Shown here: positions 35,183 through 48,543 of the stretch, piece by piece
Position numbering within the stretch: the stretch's first letter is position 1
How the letters are laid out: every line of letters starts with the position of its first letter
NCBI GenBank assembly: GCA_023614405.1
Contig: CM042689.1
Span: 325,972,305 to 326,036,304 of the forward strand
Length of the DNA stretch: 64,000 bases
Direction: 5' to 3'
Origin: Avena insularis
Lineage: Eukaryota > Streptophyta > Magnoliopsida > Poales > Poaceae
Program-made: the position numbers and the translations under genes
The notes under the pieces: generated by a model
What the model was told of the DNA's origin: nothing
The model's database searches: none
The model's input: the letters and a program-made list of their open reading frames with translations, nothing else

Positions 35183-37108
35183 TGTTGGAGATATGCCCTA
35201 GAGGCAATAATAAATGTAGTTATTATTATATCTTTGTGTTTATGATAAATGTTTACATTCATGCTATAACAGTATTAACGAGGAAACATTAATACTTGTG
35301 TGAATTGTAAACTAAATTAGAGTCCCTAGTAAAGCCTCTTCATAATACTAGCTTGTTGGTTAATAGATGATTGTGGATTCCCTATCATGAACATTGATAT
35401 GTTGTTAACAACAAGATCATATCATTAGGAGAATGGTATGATGGACATACTCCTATAGATAAGCGTACTATAAAGATCAAGTCATTTTAATAGTTCAATT
35501 GCTATAAGCTTTCTAATACATAGTAACCTAATTCCTTCGACCATGAGATCATGCTTATCACCATCACCAGAAGGATGCTTTGATGACATCAAACACCACA
35601 CCGTAACTGGGTGGCTATAAAGGTGGCATTGAGTGTTCGGAAAGTATGGGTTGAGACAGATGGATCAAGAGTGCGATTTGTCCATCCATATGACGGATAG
35701 ATATACTCTGGGCCCTCTCGGTGGAATGTCATCCAATTAGCTTGCAAGCATGTGACTGGCTCACAAGGTATCACATACCACGGGAACAACAAAAGATTAC
35801 TTATCGGTAACGAGGTTGAACTAGGTATGCAGAGATACCGACGATCAAAACCTCGGATAAGTAAACTATCGTGAGACAAAGGGAAATTGGTATCGTATGT
35901 AAGTAGTTCATTCGATCGCAAAGTAATCGTAGAAATATGTGGGAGCCATATGAATTTCCAGATTCCTCTATTGGTTATTGATCGGATAAGTGTCTCGATC
36001 ATGTCTGCATAATTCACGAACCGTAGGGAGACACACATAAGGATTCGATGTTGTTGAGTAGTTATGGAATGATGAGTAAGAGACCGAATGTTGTTCGGAG
36101 TCTCGGATGGGATCCAGGATATCACGAGGAGATCCGGAATGGTCCGGAGAATAAGATTCATATAAGGAAAGTCCTGTTTCGGAGTTGGGGAATGATTCCG
36201 GTGTTTTCACCGGGAATGTTCTAGAAGGGTCCGGAAGGTCCGGCACTCCGGAGGGGAAGGGTACATGAATGTGTCATGACAATATGGAATGGTTGCATCA
36301 TGTACTAGATCACTTGGCTAGGCAAAATAAAGTGAGAAACCAAATCCTAGTTTGAAAGTCAAACGCTAATTTGAAAAGTCAAACGGCAAGTTTGCTTTGT
36401 GGAGGGAGAGTAGGAAACCTACTTGGGGAGGAGTTCCCCTCCCTCCACCCTCCGGCCAAGGAGGCCGAGTTGGGGGAGGACTCCCTCCTCCCAACCGGCC
36501 ACCCTCCACCTATATAAGGAGGGGTAGGGCGCCCCCTACACCTCACACCCAAAACCTCCTCCTCCTCCTCTCCAAGTCACGCCACCACCACCTTGTGTCG
36601 CCGCCTAGGGCACCTCCAACTCGGCGAGTTGGGGTGACACCCCAAACCCTAGCCGCCGGTTACACTCTCCCCTTGGTGCCCTCTAAACCCTAGACACCAA
36701 GGCCTCTCTCATACTCCACCATACTCGCTCCGGCTTAAGGCGAAGCCCTGCGAGATCTCCCCTCTACTTCCGGTACCACGCCGTCGTGCTGCCGGAATCG
36801 CGAGGAGAGTGCTACAACCTCCATTTCACTGGAACAAGGGAGAGGAAGGTCTTCATCGAAATACCGAACGCAGCGTGACCGATCAAGGAAGCAGCCGGAA
36901 CGTAGCGCCGGAAGGATCGTCTACGCGATCTTGAGATCGGCAAGAGTACGACTACATCACCCACGAGAATCTGCTCTCGTTAACCACTTTGGAATCTTCG
37001 AGGGTGAGTTCCTCTATCGACTCGTTGCTACAATCTAGTAGATAGATCTTGGCTCGTTTGTTTGCATGCGGTAGAAATTTTTTGTTTTCCATGCTACGAA
37101 CCCCTACA
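35183..37108 (+). repeat. Copia LTR 2 (central, shared)
   Basis: 1926 bp. It serves as 3' LTR of unit 1 and 5' LTR of unit 2. It carries private differences, for example CTCCTCCTCCTCCTC near 36556 and CCATTTCACTGG near 36821, where LTRs 1 and 3 agree with each other. Confidence 0.94.
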
Positions 37109-37109
37109 G

Positions 37110-37121
37110 TGGTATCAGAGC
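37110..37121 (+). other. Primer-binding site, copia unit 2
   Basis: TGGTATCAGAGC, complementary to the 3' end of initiator tRNA-Met, two bases after LTR 2. Confidence 0.9.
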
Positions 37122-38301
37122 CGTGTCTATATATACAGATCTGTTGCACGAGTAGAACACAATGGTCATTGTGGGCGGTGGTGATTTTATTATCAATTGC
37201 TTCTTGTGTACTTTGCATCTTGCGGTATGATGGGATGAAGCGGCCCGGGCTAACCTTACATGACATCGTTCATGAGACTTGCTCCATGCTCAATATGCAA
37301 CTTGTATTGCATAAGTGGCTTTGCGGGTGCCTGTCTCTCCCATCATAGTATAGATCCAATCTACAACGGGCACTTGATAGTTCAAGCATCAACGTTGTGG
37401 TTCTTAATCGTAAGTTAGAATGACACTTATTGAAAGCCCCAAACCACGTAAAATATGCAAAGAAAATTAGAGGCGTCTAACTTTGTTTTGCAGGGATGTT
37501 GCTGTGATGTGATATGGCCATGATTGTGATTATATTTGATGTATGCAATGTTCCTTATTGTAAGTTGGCAACCGGCAGGAGCCATATGGTTGTCTTTAAA
37601 TTCTGTTAAGACCCGCGTGTCTATTCAAAGTAGTTGTAATAGTTGAAGCTGGTGGACGACAACCATGAAACGGCGCCATTGACCTTGACGCTATGCCGGT
37701 GATGATGGAGATCATGTTCATGCTTGAAGATGGAGATCGGAAGCACAAGAAGAAAGGCCATATCATATCACATATTATGAATTGCATGTGATGTTAATCC
37801 TTTATGCATCTTGTATTGCTTAGTTAACGACGGTAGCATTATAAGATGATCCCTCAAGCACACAAATTTCAAGTTTTAAAGTGTTCATCCTTAGTAAGCA
37901 CCATTGCTAAAGCACGTTGTTTCAAAGCACCACGTGATGATCGGGTGTGTTAGATTCTGCGAGTGTATACAACGTGAGCAAGCCAGATTTGCTCATGCAG
38001 AAGCTAAGGTTTGATCTTGACGAGCCTAGCATGTACAGACATGGTCTCGGAACACGGATCACCGAAAGGTAAAGCATGAGTCATATAGTAGATATGATGA
38101 ACATGTTGATTGTTCGTCATTGAAGCTACATCAACTCTCGTGATGATCGGTTTTGATGTGGTGGATTTGGTTCGTGTGATCACTAAAACAATGAGAGGGA
38201 TATTGTTTTGAGTGGGAGTTCACCTAGATTAATATAACTATTAATTAGAACTCAATTTGTCATAAACTTAGTCTAAACTATTGCAAATATGTTGTAGATC
38301 A

Positions 38302-41300
38302 ATGGCGGCCCCTACCATCAATTTTAATGCGTTCCTAGAGAAAGAAAAGTTGAAAAACAATGGATGCAACTTCGCGGATTGGTTCCGCAATTTGAGGATT
38401 GTCCTCAATGCTGGTAATTTGACCTATGTGCTAGATGCACCATTGGTGACCACCCTGCAGCCATCACATCGATAAAGTAAATAATGTTTACCTCACTCTA
38501 AGAATCAGTACTCCACGCTCAATTGTGCTATCTTGTATGGTTTGGAATCGAGCTTAAAAGGTTTGAGAACCATGACCCACATGATATTGTCCGTGAACTC
38601 AAAATGATATTTGAGGCTCACGCTGCGCTTAAGAGTTATGAGGCTTCAAAAGTTCTTTAACCGCAAGATGGAAGAGGCGGCTCACAAGTGAGCATGTGCT
38701 TAAGATGTCTGGGCACGCAAACAAACTCCAAAGTTTGGGTATAGTGATTCCTAATTCTTTGGGGATTCACCGTGTCCTTCAATCACTACCACCAAGTTAC
38801 AATAACTTTGTGATGAACTACAATATGCAAAACATGGACAAGACGTTGCCAGAACTCTTCTCCATGTTGAAATCTGCAGAAGTGGAGATCAAGAAAGAGC
38901 ACCAATTGTTGTTGGTCAATAAGACCACCAAATTCAAGAAAGGCAAGTCTAAGAAAAAGGGAAACTTCAAGAAGGGCGGTAAGAAAGTTGCCGCACCGGC
39001 GAAGAAGACCAAGGCTGGGCCTAAGCCTGATACTGAGTGCTTTTACTACAAGGGAGAAGGTCACTGGAAGCGGAATTGCCCAAAGTACTTGGCGGATTTG
39101 AAGAACGACAACATCAAGAAGATAGGTATATCTGATATACATGTTATTGATGTGTATCTCACTAGTACTCATAGTAGTGCCTGGGTATTTGATACTGGTT
39201 CGGTTGCTCATATTTGTCACTCGAAAAAGGTGCTGCAGAATAAACGGAAGCTAGCGAAGAACGAGGTGACGATGCGCGTTGGAAATGGATCAAAGGTTGA
39301 TGTGATCGCGGTTGGCACGCTACCTCTTCATCTACCATCGGGATTAGCTTTATACTTAAATAATTGTTATTTGGTGCCTGCGTTGAGCATGAACATTATA
39401 TCTGGATCTTGTTTATTGCGAGACGGTTACTTGTTTAAGTCCGAGAATAATGGTTGTTCGATTTATATGAGTAATATGTTTTATGCACATGCACCTTTGA
39501 TAGATGGTCTATTCTTATTGAATCTCGATTGTAGTAATACACACATAAATAACATTGAGGCTAAACGTTTGAAATTGATCGATAACTCGACCTATATGTG
39601 GCACTGTCGTCTTGGTCATATCGGAGTGAAGCGTATGAAGAAACTCCATTCTGATGGACTTCTTGAATCACTTGATTTCGAATCACTTGAAAGATGCGAA
39701 GCATGTCTGATGGGTAAAATGACTAAGACTCCATTTTCTGGTATGATGGAGCGAGCTACGGACTTGTTGGAAATCGTACATACCGATGTGTGTGGTCCAA
39801 TGAGTGTAGCATCGCGCGGTGGTTATCGTTATGTTCTTACCTTCACGGATGACTTGAGTAGATATGGGTATATCTATTTCATGAAACATAAGTCCGAAAC
39901 TTTCGAGAAGTTTAAGGAATTTCAAAGTGAGGTAGAGAATCAACGTAACAAGAAGATTAAATTTCTACGTTCTGATCGTGAAGGTGAATATCTAAGTTAC
40001 GAGTTTGGCGAGCATTTGAAGAAATGCAGAATACTTTCACAATTGACACCTCCAGGAACACCACAGCGTAATGGTGTGTCCGAACATCGTAATCGAACTC
40101 TCTTAGATATGGTTCGTTCTATGATGTCACTTACAGATTTACCGCTATCATTTTGGGGTTATGCATTAGAAACAGCCGCATTCACTTTAAATAGGGCACC
40201 ATCTAAATCCGTTGAAACGACACCGTATGAATTATGGTTTGGGAAGAAACCTAAATTGTCGTTCCTTAAAGTTTGGGGTTGCGAGGCCTATGTAAAGAAG
40301 TTACAGCCAGACAAGCTTTAACCCAAAGCGGAAAAATGCGTCTTCATAGGATACCCGAAGGAAACTATTGGGTATACCTTATATCATATATCCAAAGGCA
40401 AAAATTTTGTTGCCAAGAATGGATCCTTTCTAGAGAAGGAATTTCTCTCGAAAGAAGTGACTGGAAGGAAAGTAGAACTCGACGAGGTTGTTGAACCTTC
40501 TCTCGAACTTGCGAGTAGCGCAACACCGGAAGTAGTTCCTGTGGAGCCTATACCAATAAGAGAGGAAGCTAATGATGAATATCATGAAACTTCGGTTGAA
40601 GTTGCTATCCACTCCTGATTGGTATGATCCTGTTATGAGTGTCATGTTGGTGGACAACACCGATGACCCTGCGACATATGATGAAGCGATGATGAGCCCA
40701 GATTCCAATAAATGGCAAGAAGCCATGAAATCCGAGATTGGATCCATGTACGAAAACCAAGTATGGACTTCGGTGGACTTACGGGATGCCCGGAAGGCTG
40801 TCGAGAACAAATGGATTTTCAAGAAGAAAACAGATGCTGATGGTAATGTTACTGTCTATAAAGCTCGACTTGTCGCAAAAGGGTTTCAACAAATTCAAGG
40901 AGTTGGCTACGATGAGACTTTCTCACCAGTAGCGAAGCTAAAGTCTGTGAGGATTATGTTAGCAATCGCTGCATATTATGATTATGAGATATGGCAGATG
41001 GATGTCAAAACGGCGTTCCTCAATGGAGACATTGATGAAGAGTTGTATATGATGCAACCCAAAGGTTTTGTCGATCCTAAAGATGCTAACAAGGTGTGCA
41101 AACTTCAAAGGTCCATATATGGATTGAAGCAAGCATCCCGAAGTTGGAATCAATGTTTTGATAAGGTAATCAAAAGCTGTGGTTTTATACAAACTTATGG
41201 AGAAGCTTGTATTTACAAGAAAGTGAGTGGGAGCTCTGTAGCATTCTTAATACTATATGTAGATGACATATTGTTGATTGGGAATGATGTAGATCTTCTT

Positions 41301-42380
41301 AATAGTGTCAAGGATTATTTGAACAATAGTTTTTCAATGAAAGATCTTGGCGAAGAAGCTTACATATTAGGCATAAAGATTTATAGAGATAGATCGAGAC
41401 GCCTAATATCATTGTCACAAAGTACATATTTGGACAAAGTTTTAAAGAGGTTTGGAATGGAAGATAGCAAGAAAGGGTTCTTGCCCATGTTTCCCAATAC
41501 AACCTTGAGTAAAACTCAAAGTCCTGCTACGACAGAAGATAGAGAAAGGATGAGTAAGACTCCCTATGCCTCAGCCATAGGATCTCTAATGTATGCCATG
41601 CTATGTACTAGACCTGACATTGCATATGTTGTTAGTTTGACTAGCAGATATCAAAGTGATCCAGGAGTGGATCATTGGACAGTGGTCAAAAACATCCTTA
41701 AGTACTTGAGAAGAACTAAGGATATGGTTCTTTCTTATGGAGGTGATGAACAACTCGTTGTTAATGGTTACACCGATGCTAGTTGGAACACCGATACAGA
41801 CGATTCTAAATCTCAATCTGGATACGTATTTACTTTGAATGGTGCAGCAGTTAGCTGGAGGAGTGCAAAGCAAAGCGTTGTGGCGAGATCTTCAACTGAA
41901 TTGGAATACATAGGCTTGGAGGCTTCACAAGAAGCGATATGGATGAAGGAGTTCATTACAGAGCTCGGTGTGGTTCCAAGTGCGCTGGACCCAATGTCTA
42001 TCTACTGTGATAACATGGGCGCCATAGCCAATGCGCAAGAACCAAGGTCACACAAGAAGCTGAAGCACATCAAGCTACGTTTTCACGCTATTCGAGAACA
42101 TGTCCAAGATGGTGACATAAAGATTTGCAAAGTACACACAGATCTGAATATGGCGGATCCGTTGACTAAACCTCTCCCGAGGGCAAAACATGACCAATAC
42201 CAAACTGCCATGGGTGTTAGGTATATTACCATGCAATCTAGATTAGTTGACTCTAGTGCAAGTGGGAGACTGTTGGAGATATGCCCTAGAGGCAATAATA
42301 AATGTAGTTATTATTATATCTTTGTGTTTATGATAAATGTTTACATTCATGCTATAACAGTATTAATGAGGAAACATTAA
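38302..42380 (+). pseudogene. gag-pol of copia unit 2 (inactivated)
   Basis: Gag begins MAAPTINFNAFLEKEK at 38302 and keeps the WFRNLRIVLNAGNLTYVLDA stretch, then is broken by several small deletions between 38460 and 38690. The frame 38696-40321 runs through the zinc knuckle, in which the second Cys is Tyr (CFYYKGEGHWKRNC), protease (VFDTGS) and integrase, and ends in a TAA at 40319 where unit 1 has GAA. A deletion of about 29 bp near 40610 removes part of the IN-RT linker. The frame 40572-42380 holds RT (TAFLNGDI, YVDDILL) and RNase H. The normal stop has become CAA (42232-42234), so this frame continues into LTR 3. Confidence 0.92.
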
Positions 42381-44199
42381 TACTTGTGTGAATTGTAAAC
42401 TAAATTAGAGTCCCTAGTAAAGCCTCTTCATAATACTAGCTTGTTGGTTAATAGATGATTGTGGTTTCCCTATCATGAACATTGAGATGTTGTTAACAAC
42501 AAGATCATATCATTAGGAGAATGGTATGATGGACATACTCCTATAGATAAGCGTAGCATAAAGATCAAGTCATTTTAATAGTTCAATTGCTATAAGCTTT
42601 CTGATACATAGTAACCTAATTCCTTCGACCATGAGATCATGCTTATCACCATCACCGGAAGAATGCTTTGATGACATCAAACACCACACTGTAACTGGGT
42701 GGCTATAAAGGTGGCATTGAGTGTTCGGAAAGTATGGGTTGAGACACATGGATCAAGAATGGGATTTGTCCATCCATATGACGGATATATATACTCTGGG
42801 CCCTCTCGGTGAAATGTCATCCAATTAGCTTGCAAGCATGTGACTGGCTCACAAGGGATCACATACCACGGGAACGAGAAAAGAGTACTTATCGGTAATG
42901 AGGTTGAACTAGGTATGCAGAGATACCGACGATCAAAACCTCGGATAAGTAAACTATCGTGAGACAAAGGGAAATTGGTATCGTATGTAAGTGGTTCATT
43001 CGATCGCAAAGTAATCGTAAAAATATGTGGGAGCCATATGAATTTCCAGATTTCTCTATTGGTTATTGATCGGAGAAGTGTCTCGATCATGTCTGCATAA
43101 TTCACGAACCGTAGGGAGACACACTTAAGGATTCAATGTTGTTGAGTAGTTATGGAATGATGAGTAAGAGACCGAATGTTGTTCGGAGTCTCGGATGGGA
43201 TCCAGGATATCACGAGGAGATCCGGAATGGTCCGGAGAATAATATTCATATAAGGAAAGTCCTGTTCCGGAGTTGGGGAATGATTCCGGTGTTTTCACCG
43301 GGAATGTTCTAGAAGGGTCCGGAAGGTCCGGCACTCCGGAGGGGAAGGGTACATGAATGTGTCATGAAAATATAGAATGGTTGCATCATGTACTAGATCA
43401 CTTGGCTGGGCAAAATAAAGGGAGAAATCAAATCCTAGTTTGAAAGTCAAACGCCAATTTGAAAAGTCAAACGACAAGTTTGCTTGGTGGAGGGAGAGTA
43501 GGAAACCTACTTGGGGAGGAGTTCCCCTCCCTCCACCCGCCGGCCAAGGAGGCCGAGTTGGGGGAGTACTCCCTCCTCCCAACCGGCCACCCTCCACCTA
43601 TATAAGGCGGGGTAGGGCGCCCCCTACACCTCACACCCAAAACCCTAGCCCTCTTATCCAAGTCGCCGACGCCACCACCACCTTGTGTCGCCGCCTAGGG
43701 CACCTCCAACTCGGCGAGTTGGGGTGACACCCCAAACCCTAGCCGCCGGCTATACTCTCCCCTTGGTGCCCTCTAAACCCTAGATCACCAAGGCCTCTCT
43801 CATACTCCACCATACTCGCTCCGGCTTAAGGCGAAGCCCTGCGAGATCTCCCCTCTACTTCCGGTACCACGTCGTCGTGCTGCCGGAATCGCAAGGAGAG
43901 TGCTACAACCTCCGCTGCCTGCTGGAACAAGGGAGAGGAAGGTCTCCATCGAGTACCAAACGTGTGACCGGCTGCAGAAGCGCTGCCGGAACGCAGCGCC
44001 GGAAGAATCGTCTACGCGATCTTGAGATCGGCAAGAGTACGACTACATCACCCACGAGAATCTACTCTCGTTAACCGCTTTGGAATCTTCGAGGGTGAGT
44101 TCCTCTATCGACTCGTTGCTACAATCTAGTAGATAGATCTTGGCTTGTTTGTTTGCATGCGGTAGATTTTTTCTGTTTTCCATGCTACGAACCCCTACA
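42271..44199 (+). repeat. Copia LTR 3
   Basis: 1929 bp, ends CCCCTACA followed by the AAACC target duplication. Preceded by the tract AAGTGGGAGAC. Confidence 0.95.
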
Positions 44200-44204
44200 A
44201 AACC

Positions 44205-44470
44205 CGGCGGGCATGCAAGCGCTTCCTCATCAAGCGCATCAGCAACAGCAGACACAGCTAACTGGAGAAAATGCACAGCAGTTAATGTTACCACCGCCTC
44301 CTCCGAGGTATGATAACTCGGACCGGAGGGATGCAGTACATCAAGTGGTGAATCAAAATCAATATGGAAGGGCAAACCCTGGGAACAATGGGCGTAATGA
44401 TTACAGGGAGCATCATCAATCATATTGTGTGTTCACAACAGAATAGCAAGATAGACAGAGTGTACAAAAC
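44205..44470 (+). pseudogene. gag C-terminal part of the Tat gypsy element, after the copia array
   Basis: Continues gag beyond the insertion. A Gln/Pro-rich frame (HQAHQQQQTQLTGEN, LMLPPPPPRYDN) ends in a TAG near 44443. It has no zinc knuckle that I can recognise. Confidence 0.6.
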
Positions 44471-44476
44471 CGACAT

Positions 44477-45238
44477 ATGGAGGTGAATGCAGTCATGCCG
44501 GCGGTACCTAGATACGTGCCTTGGTCTAATCAAGAAATAACCTGTAGCATAAAGGATCATCCGAAGATAATGCCAAACCCAGGGTCGTATGCACTCGTGC
44601 TAGATCCGACATTTGTCGGGCCCAGCATTAATGTGAAATTCTCAAAAGTACTCATTGATAATGGGAGTAGTATCAACATTATGTACAAAGACACAATGCA
44701 CAAACTCAGAATTGCACAGAATATGCTACAATCCACAAGAACCACGTTCCACAGAATAGTGCCGGGTCTTTCGTGTGAACCCATTGGGAAAGTCCGAGTA
44801 GATGTATTGTTCGGCACAAGGGAGAATTGCAGAGCGGAGAATTTGGAGTTTGAGGTAGTGGACCTAGAAAGTTGCTATCATGCTTTACTCGGACGACCAG
44901 CACTGGCTAAATTCATGAGCAGCTGCCACATTACCTATTTGAAAATGAAGTTACCCGGGCCACGGGGGGTCATAACAGTAGCCGGAGATTACAGAAAATC
45001 AATGGAGTGTGCTTCAGCCGGATCAAACCTGGCCGAGTCATTGGTAATTGCAAGGGAAAAAAGAAGGATTCAGGAGGTAGCGGCTCTGGCTCAGTCGGCA
45101 CAGCTGAATATGCCGACATTAGGCAACCCCCATGAAAGTGTTTCTTTCCAGCCGACTAAAGAGATGAAAAATATCCAGATAGATGAGCAGTTCCCAGAGC
45201 GCACCATCACGATTGGTGCTGGCCTTGATGCCAAATAG
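44477..45238 (+). pseudogene. Aspartic protease region of the Tat gypsy element
   Basis: Frame of about 253 codons. The protease core is KVLIDNGSSINIMYKDT, followed by ESCYHALLGRPALAKF, the usual second half of a gypsy protease (hydrophobic strand before LGRP). It would cut Gag-Pol. A TAG at 45236-45238 separates it from reverse transcriptase. Confidence 0.82.
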
Positions 45239-47089
45239 GAAAGCGAGCTCACCAACTTCCTCCGTGAGAATCGAGATATCTTTGCATGCTTGACTCAAGA
45301 CCTAGGTGTGCCGAGGGAGTTGGCTGAGCACTCTTTACATGTAAGGCCAAGAGCAAGGCCGGTGAAGCAACCTCTCCACCGCTTCGCCGAATACAGGAGA
45401 AAAATAATAGGGGAGGAGATAGCTCGGCTCCTTGCGGCCGGGTTCATCATGGAAGTGCTTCATCCGGATTGGCTATCAAATCCGGTGTTAGTAGAAAAGA
45501 AAAAGGATGACCCAAATGTAGCCGTCATATGGCGAATGTGTATCGATTACACGAACCTAAACAAGGCGTGTCCCAAAGATCCTTTTCCTTTACCTAGGAT
45601 AGACCAAGTCATTGATTCGACCGCTGGTTGTGAGCTGTTGTCGTTTGTAGACGCGTATTATGGTTTCCACCAGATACCATTAAATCTAGCCGATCAAATA
45701 AAGACTATGTTTATTACCCCGTACGGGGCTTATTATTATCGCACCATGTCATTCGGCCTGCGTAATGCAGGAGCAACATACCAAAGATGCATGCAAAAGT
45801 GTCTACATGATCAGATAGGAAAAAATGTACAAGTATATGTAGACGATGTGGTTATAAAAACCAAAGAGATCAAAACGCTCCTTGATGATATTCGGCAGAC
45901 ATTCGCAAACTTGAGAAGATTCCGAATGAAGCTTAACCCGGAAAAATGCACCTTCGGTGTGCCGGCTGGAAAATTACTCGGTTTCCTCGTGTCCAGCCGA
46001 GGTATAGAGGCAAATCCAACTAAAATCCGAGCAGTTGAAAAAATGGAACTGCCGAGGTGTCTGAACGATGTACAAAAATTCACGGGATGCCTGGCTTCGC
46101 TGAGTCGATTCGTATGTCGGCTAGGGGAAAAGGCCTTACCTCCATATCAACTGATGAAAAAATCTGATAAATTCATCTGGACACCACATGCTGATAATGC
46201 ATTTCATGAGTTAAAAAAGATGTTAGTCACAACATCGATTTTGGCTTCTCCATTGTCAAAAGAACCTATGTTACTTTATGTAGCCGCCACTAACAGATTG
46301 GTAAGTGCGGTGGTTGTCGTGGAGTGGAATGAAGGGGATAAGTCAATACAAAGGCTGGTATATTACCTAAGTGAGGTATTATCGGCCTCAAAGCAGAACT
46401 ACCCGCACTACCAGAACATGGCTTATGGAGTATACATGTCGGCGAAAAAACTCAAACACTACTTCGAAGAACATCCGATAAAATTAATTTGTGAAGCGCC
46501 CATAGCCGAGATATTGAGAAATAAAGATGCAAGTGACCGAATAGCAAAATGGGCAATCGAGTTATCACCTTATGCTCCGCAATTTGATAGGAGAGATGCA
46601 ATCAAATCTCAGGCAGTGACCGACTTCTTCGTGGATTGGGCCGAGGTACAATATGAGCCCCCATTACCAGATCTGAATTATTGGACAATGCATTTTGACG
46701 GATCCAAGCTGAGAAATGGGTTAGGGGCAGGAATAGTATTAACTTCGCCTAAAAAAGATCAGCTGAAATATGTGCTGCAGATACATTTCGCCGCGTCAAA
46801 CAATGTGGCCGAGTATGAAGCACTCGTACATGGGTTAAAAATGGCAAAAGAGATTGGTATACGTCGAATCCTATGCTATGGGGATTCAGACCTGGTAGTA
46901 CAGCAAGTATCAGGCAATTGGGACGCACTAGATGTGAATATGTCCCTATATAGGTTTCATGTGCAAAAATCAGTGGTTATTTTGATGGGTGCGAGTTTCA
47001 CCATATACCTCGGGCGGAAAATGACGCTGCAGATACACTGTCAAAACTCGGATCAACTAGGCAATCAATTCCCTCGGGCATTGCCCTAG
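45239..47089 (+). pseudogene. Reverse transcriptase and dual RNase H of the Tat gypsy element
   Basis: Open from 45290 (without stop from 45239) to 47089. RT motifs: MCIDYTNLNKACPKDPFPLP, TMSFGLRNAGATYQR, VYVDDVVIKT with the catalytic DD. The first, gypsy-type RNase H follows (LASPLSKEPMLLYVAATN..YYLSEVL). Then comes a second, archaeal-type RNase H: MHFDGSKLRNGLGAGIV, NNVAEYEALVHGL and YGDSDLVVQQVSG. This doubled RNase H is diagnostic for the Tat lineage. A frameshift near 47000 changes the end of the domain. Confidence 0.9.
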
Positions 47090-48543
47090 AACACCTGAGA
47101 AAACCATCAATTACACCCTCACCAGAATCCGAGTCAATTTGTATCTCGGCAGAACTGATAGAAGGAAGTGTGCCAATGGAAACTGACAAAGAATGCGTCC
47201 CAAGCTCTATAAGGGTGAACCCGGCCAACACATGAGCAAACGCGGAAAAGTCCAAAGTTGTTATGTCGGTGGAAAATATGGAAATCGACAGTGAAACTAT
47301 CCCAGAGAAAATCATGCCGATATGGGCACAACCCATATTCTCATTCCTTAAAGAGGCAATCTTGTCGAGCAATGAGGTATTGGCTAGACAGATAGTGAGA
47401 AGAGCAAAAGCCTACACAATCATAAACAATGAGTTGTATAAGAGAAGTGTCATGAGCGTACTGCAACGATGTGTTGACTCGGCAGAAGGGCGGGAAATAC
47501 TCCTGGACATACATCAGGGAGAATGTGGGCATCATGCCTCATCCAGAGCCCTAGTGGCCAAAGCATTTAGGCATGGATTTTATTGGCCGACTGCATTAAA
47601 AGAGGCAAAGGAATTAGTGGAAAAATGCAATGGTTGACAGAGATACGCCAGCAAGATACATTTGCCTTCGTCCGAATTAAAAACAATACCAATAACTTGG
47701 CCATTCTCTGTGTGGTGCTTGGATATGGTAGGTCCGTTCAAGCCGGCTCGAGGCGGAATGACTCACATTCTAGTCATGGTGGACAAATTCACAAAATGGA
47801 TCGAAGTGAAACCAATAACAAAATGTGATGGACCCACAGCGGTCAAATTCCTCAAAGATATTATCCTGAGATATGGATGTCCACACAGTGTTATCACGGA
47901 TAATGGCACGAACTTCGCTGAAGGAGCCTTTGCTAGGTTCTGCCAAGAGAAACACATAAGACTAGATGTCGCCTCGGTGGCTCACCCGGCGTAGAATGGG
48001 CAAGTAGAAAGATCAAATGGACTGGTGTTGTCAGGAATAAAACCCCGGCTTATCGAACCACTACAAAGGTCGGCAGGATGCTGGATTGAGGAGCTCCCAG
48101 CAGTACTGTGGAACCTCAGGACCACACCAAACAGGTCGACAGGGTATACCCCATTATTTCTAGTATATGGGGCAGAAGCTGTGCTTCCAGCCGACATAAT
48201 GCATGACCCACCAAGAGTGATCCAGTACACAACTGCCGAGGTAAATGAAGTAGCTCAGCAGGACGATGTTGATCTGCTAGAAGAAGCAAGGGAATTGGCA
48301 TTATCAAGATCAGCTATTTATCATCAAGACCTCAGACGATATCACAACAAGAAAGTCAATCCAAGAGTTTTTAAAGAAGGAGACTTGGTTCTTAGGCTAG
48401 TGCAACGCACAGCCGGCATGCACAAACTCTCACCCCCATTGGAAGGACCATTCATTGTGAATAAAGCATTGCACAATGATGCATTACTTAATCGACGCTC
48501 AGTCACCAGAAAAGAACAAGCAAACAAAGCCGGGGACGAATAA
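47090..48543 (+). pseudogene. Integrase of the Tat gypsy element (inactivated)
   Basis: Zinc-finger part 47263-47637: HQGECGHHASSRALVAKAF and GFYWPTALKEAKELVEKCNG, then TGA at 47635-47637 where the last Cys of HHCC is expected. Catalytic core 47662-47994: WCLDMVGPFKPARGG, ILRYGCPHSVITDNGTNF, then TAG where the Gln of the usual NGQVER context stands (47992-47994). The glutamate-containing NGQVERSNG and the C-terminal part follow (48025-48543). DD35E residues are present but the frame is interrupted at least twice. Confidence 0.88.

Larger units (their letters stand above)
28060..44199 (+). mobile_element. Tandem BARE-1/Angela-type copia array: LTR, internal, LTR, internal, LTR
   Basis: Three same-orientation LTRs (28060-29993, 35183-37108, 42271-44199) enclose two gag-pol internal regions. 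AAACC stands immediately outside the array on both sides (28055-28059 and 44200-44204), and no target duplication borders the middle LTR. One insertion event followed by unequal recombination between LTRs, or integration of a dimeric cDNA, explains this. Each LTR-to-LTR unit is about 9 kb, as expected for BARE-1/Angela/WIS. Confidence 0.93.

Noticed and set aside
28060..44199. Copia array as one element nested in another, or two neighbouring independent insertions
   Set aside because: Only one target duplication exists and the middle LTR joins two internal regions directly at PBS and polypurine tract, so neither model fits.
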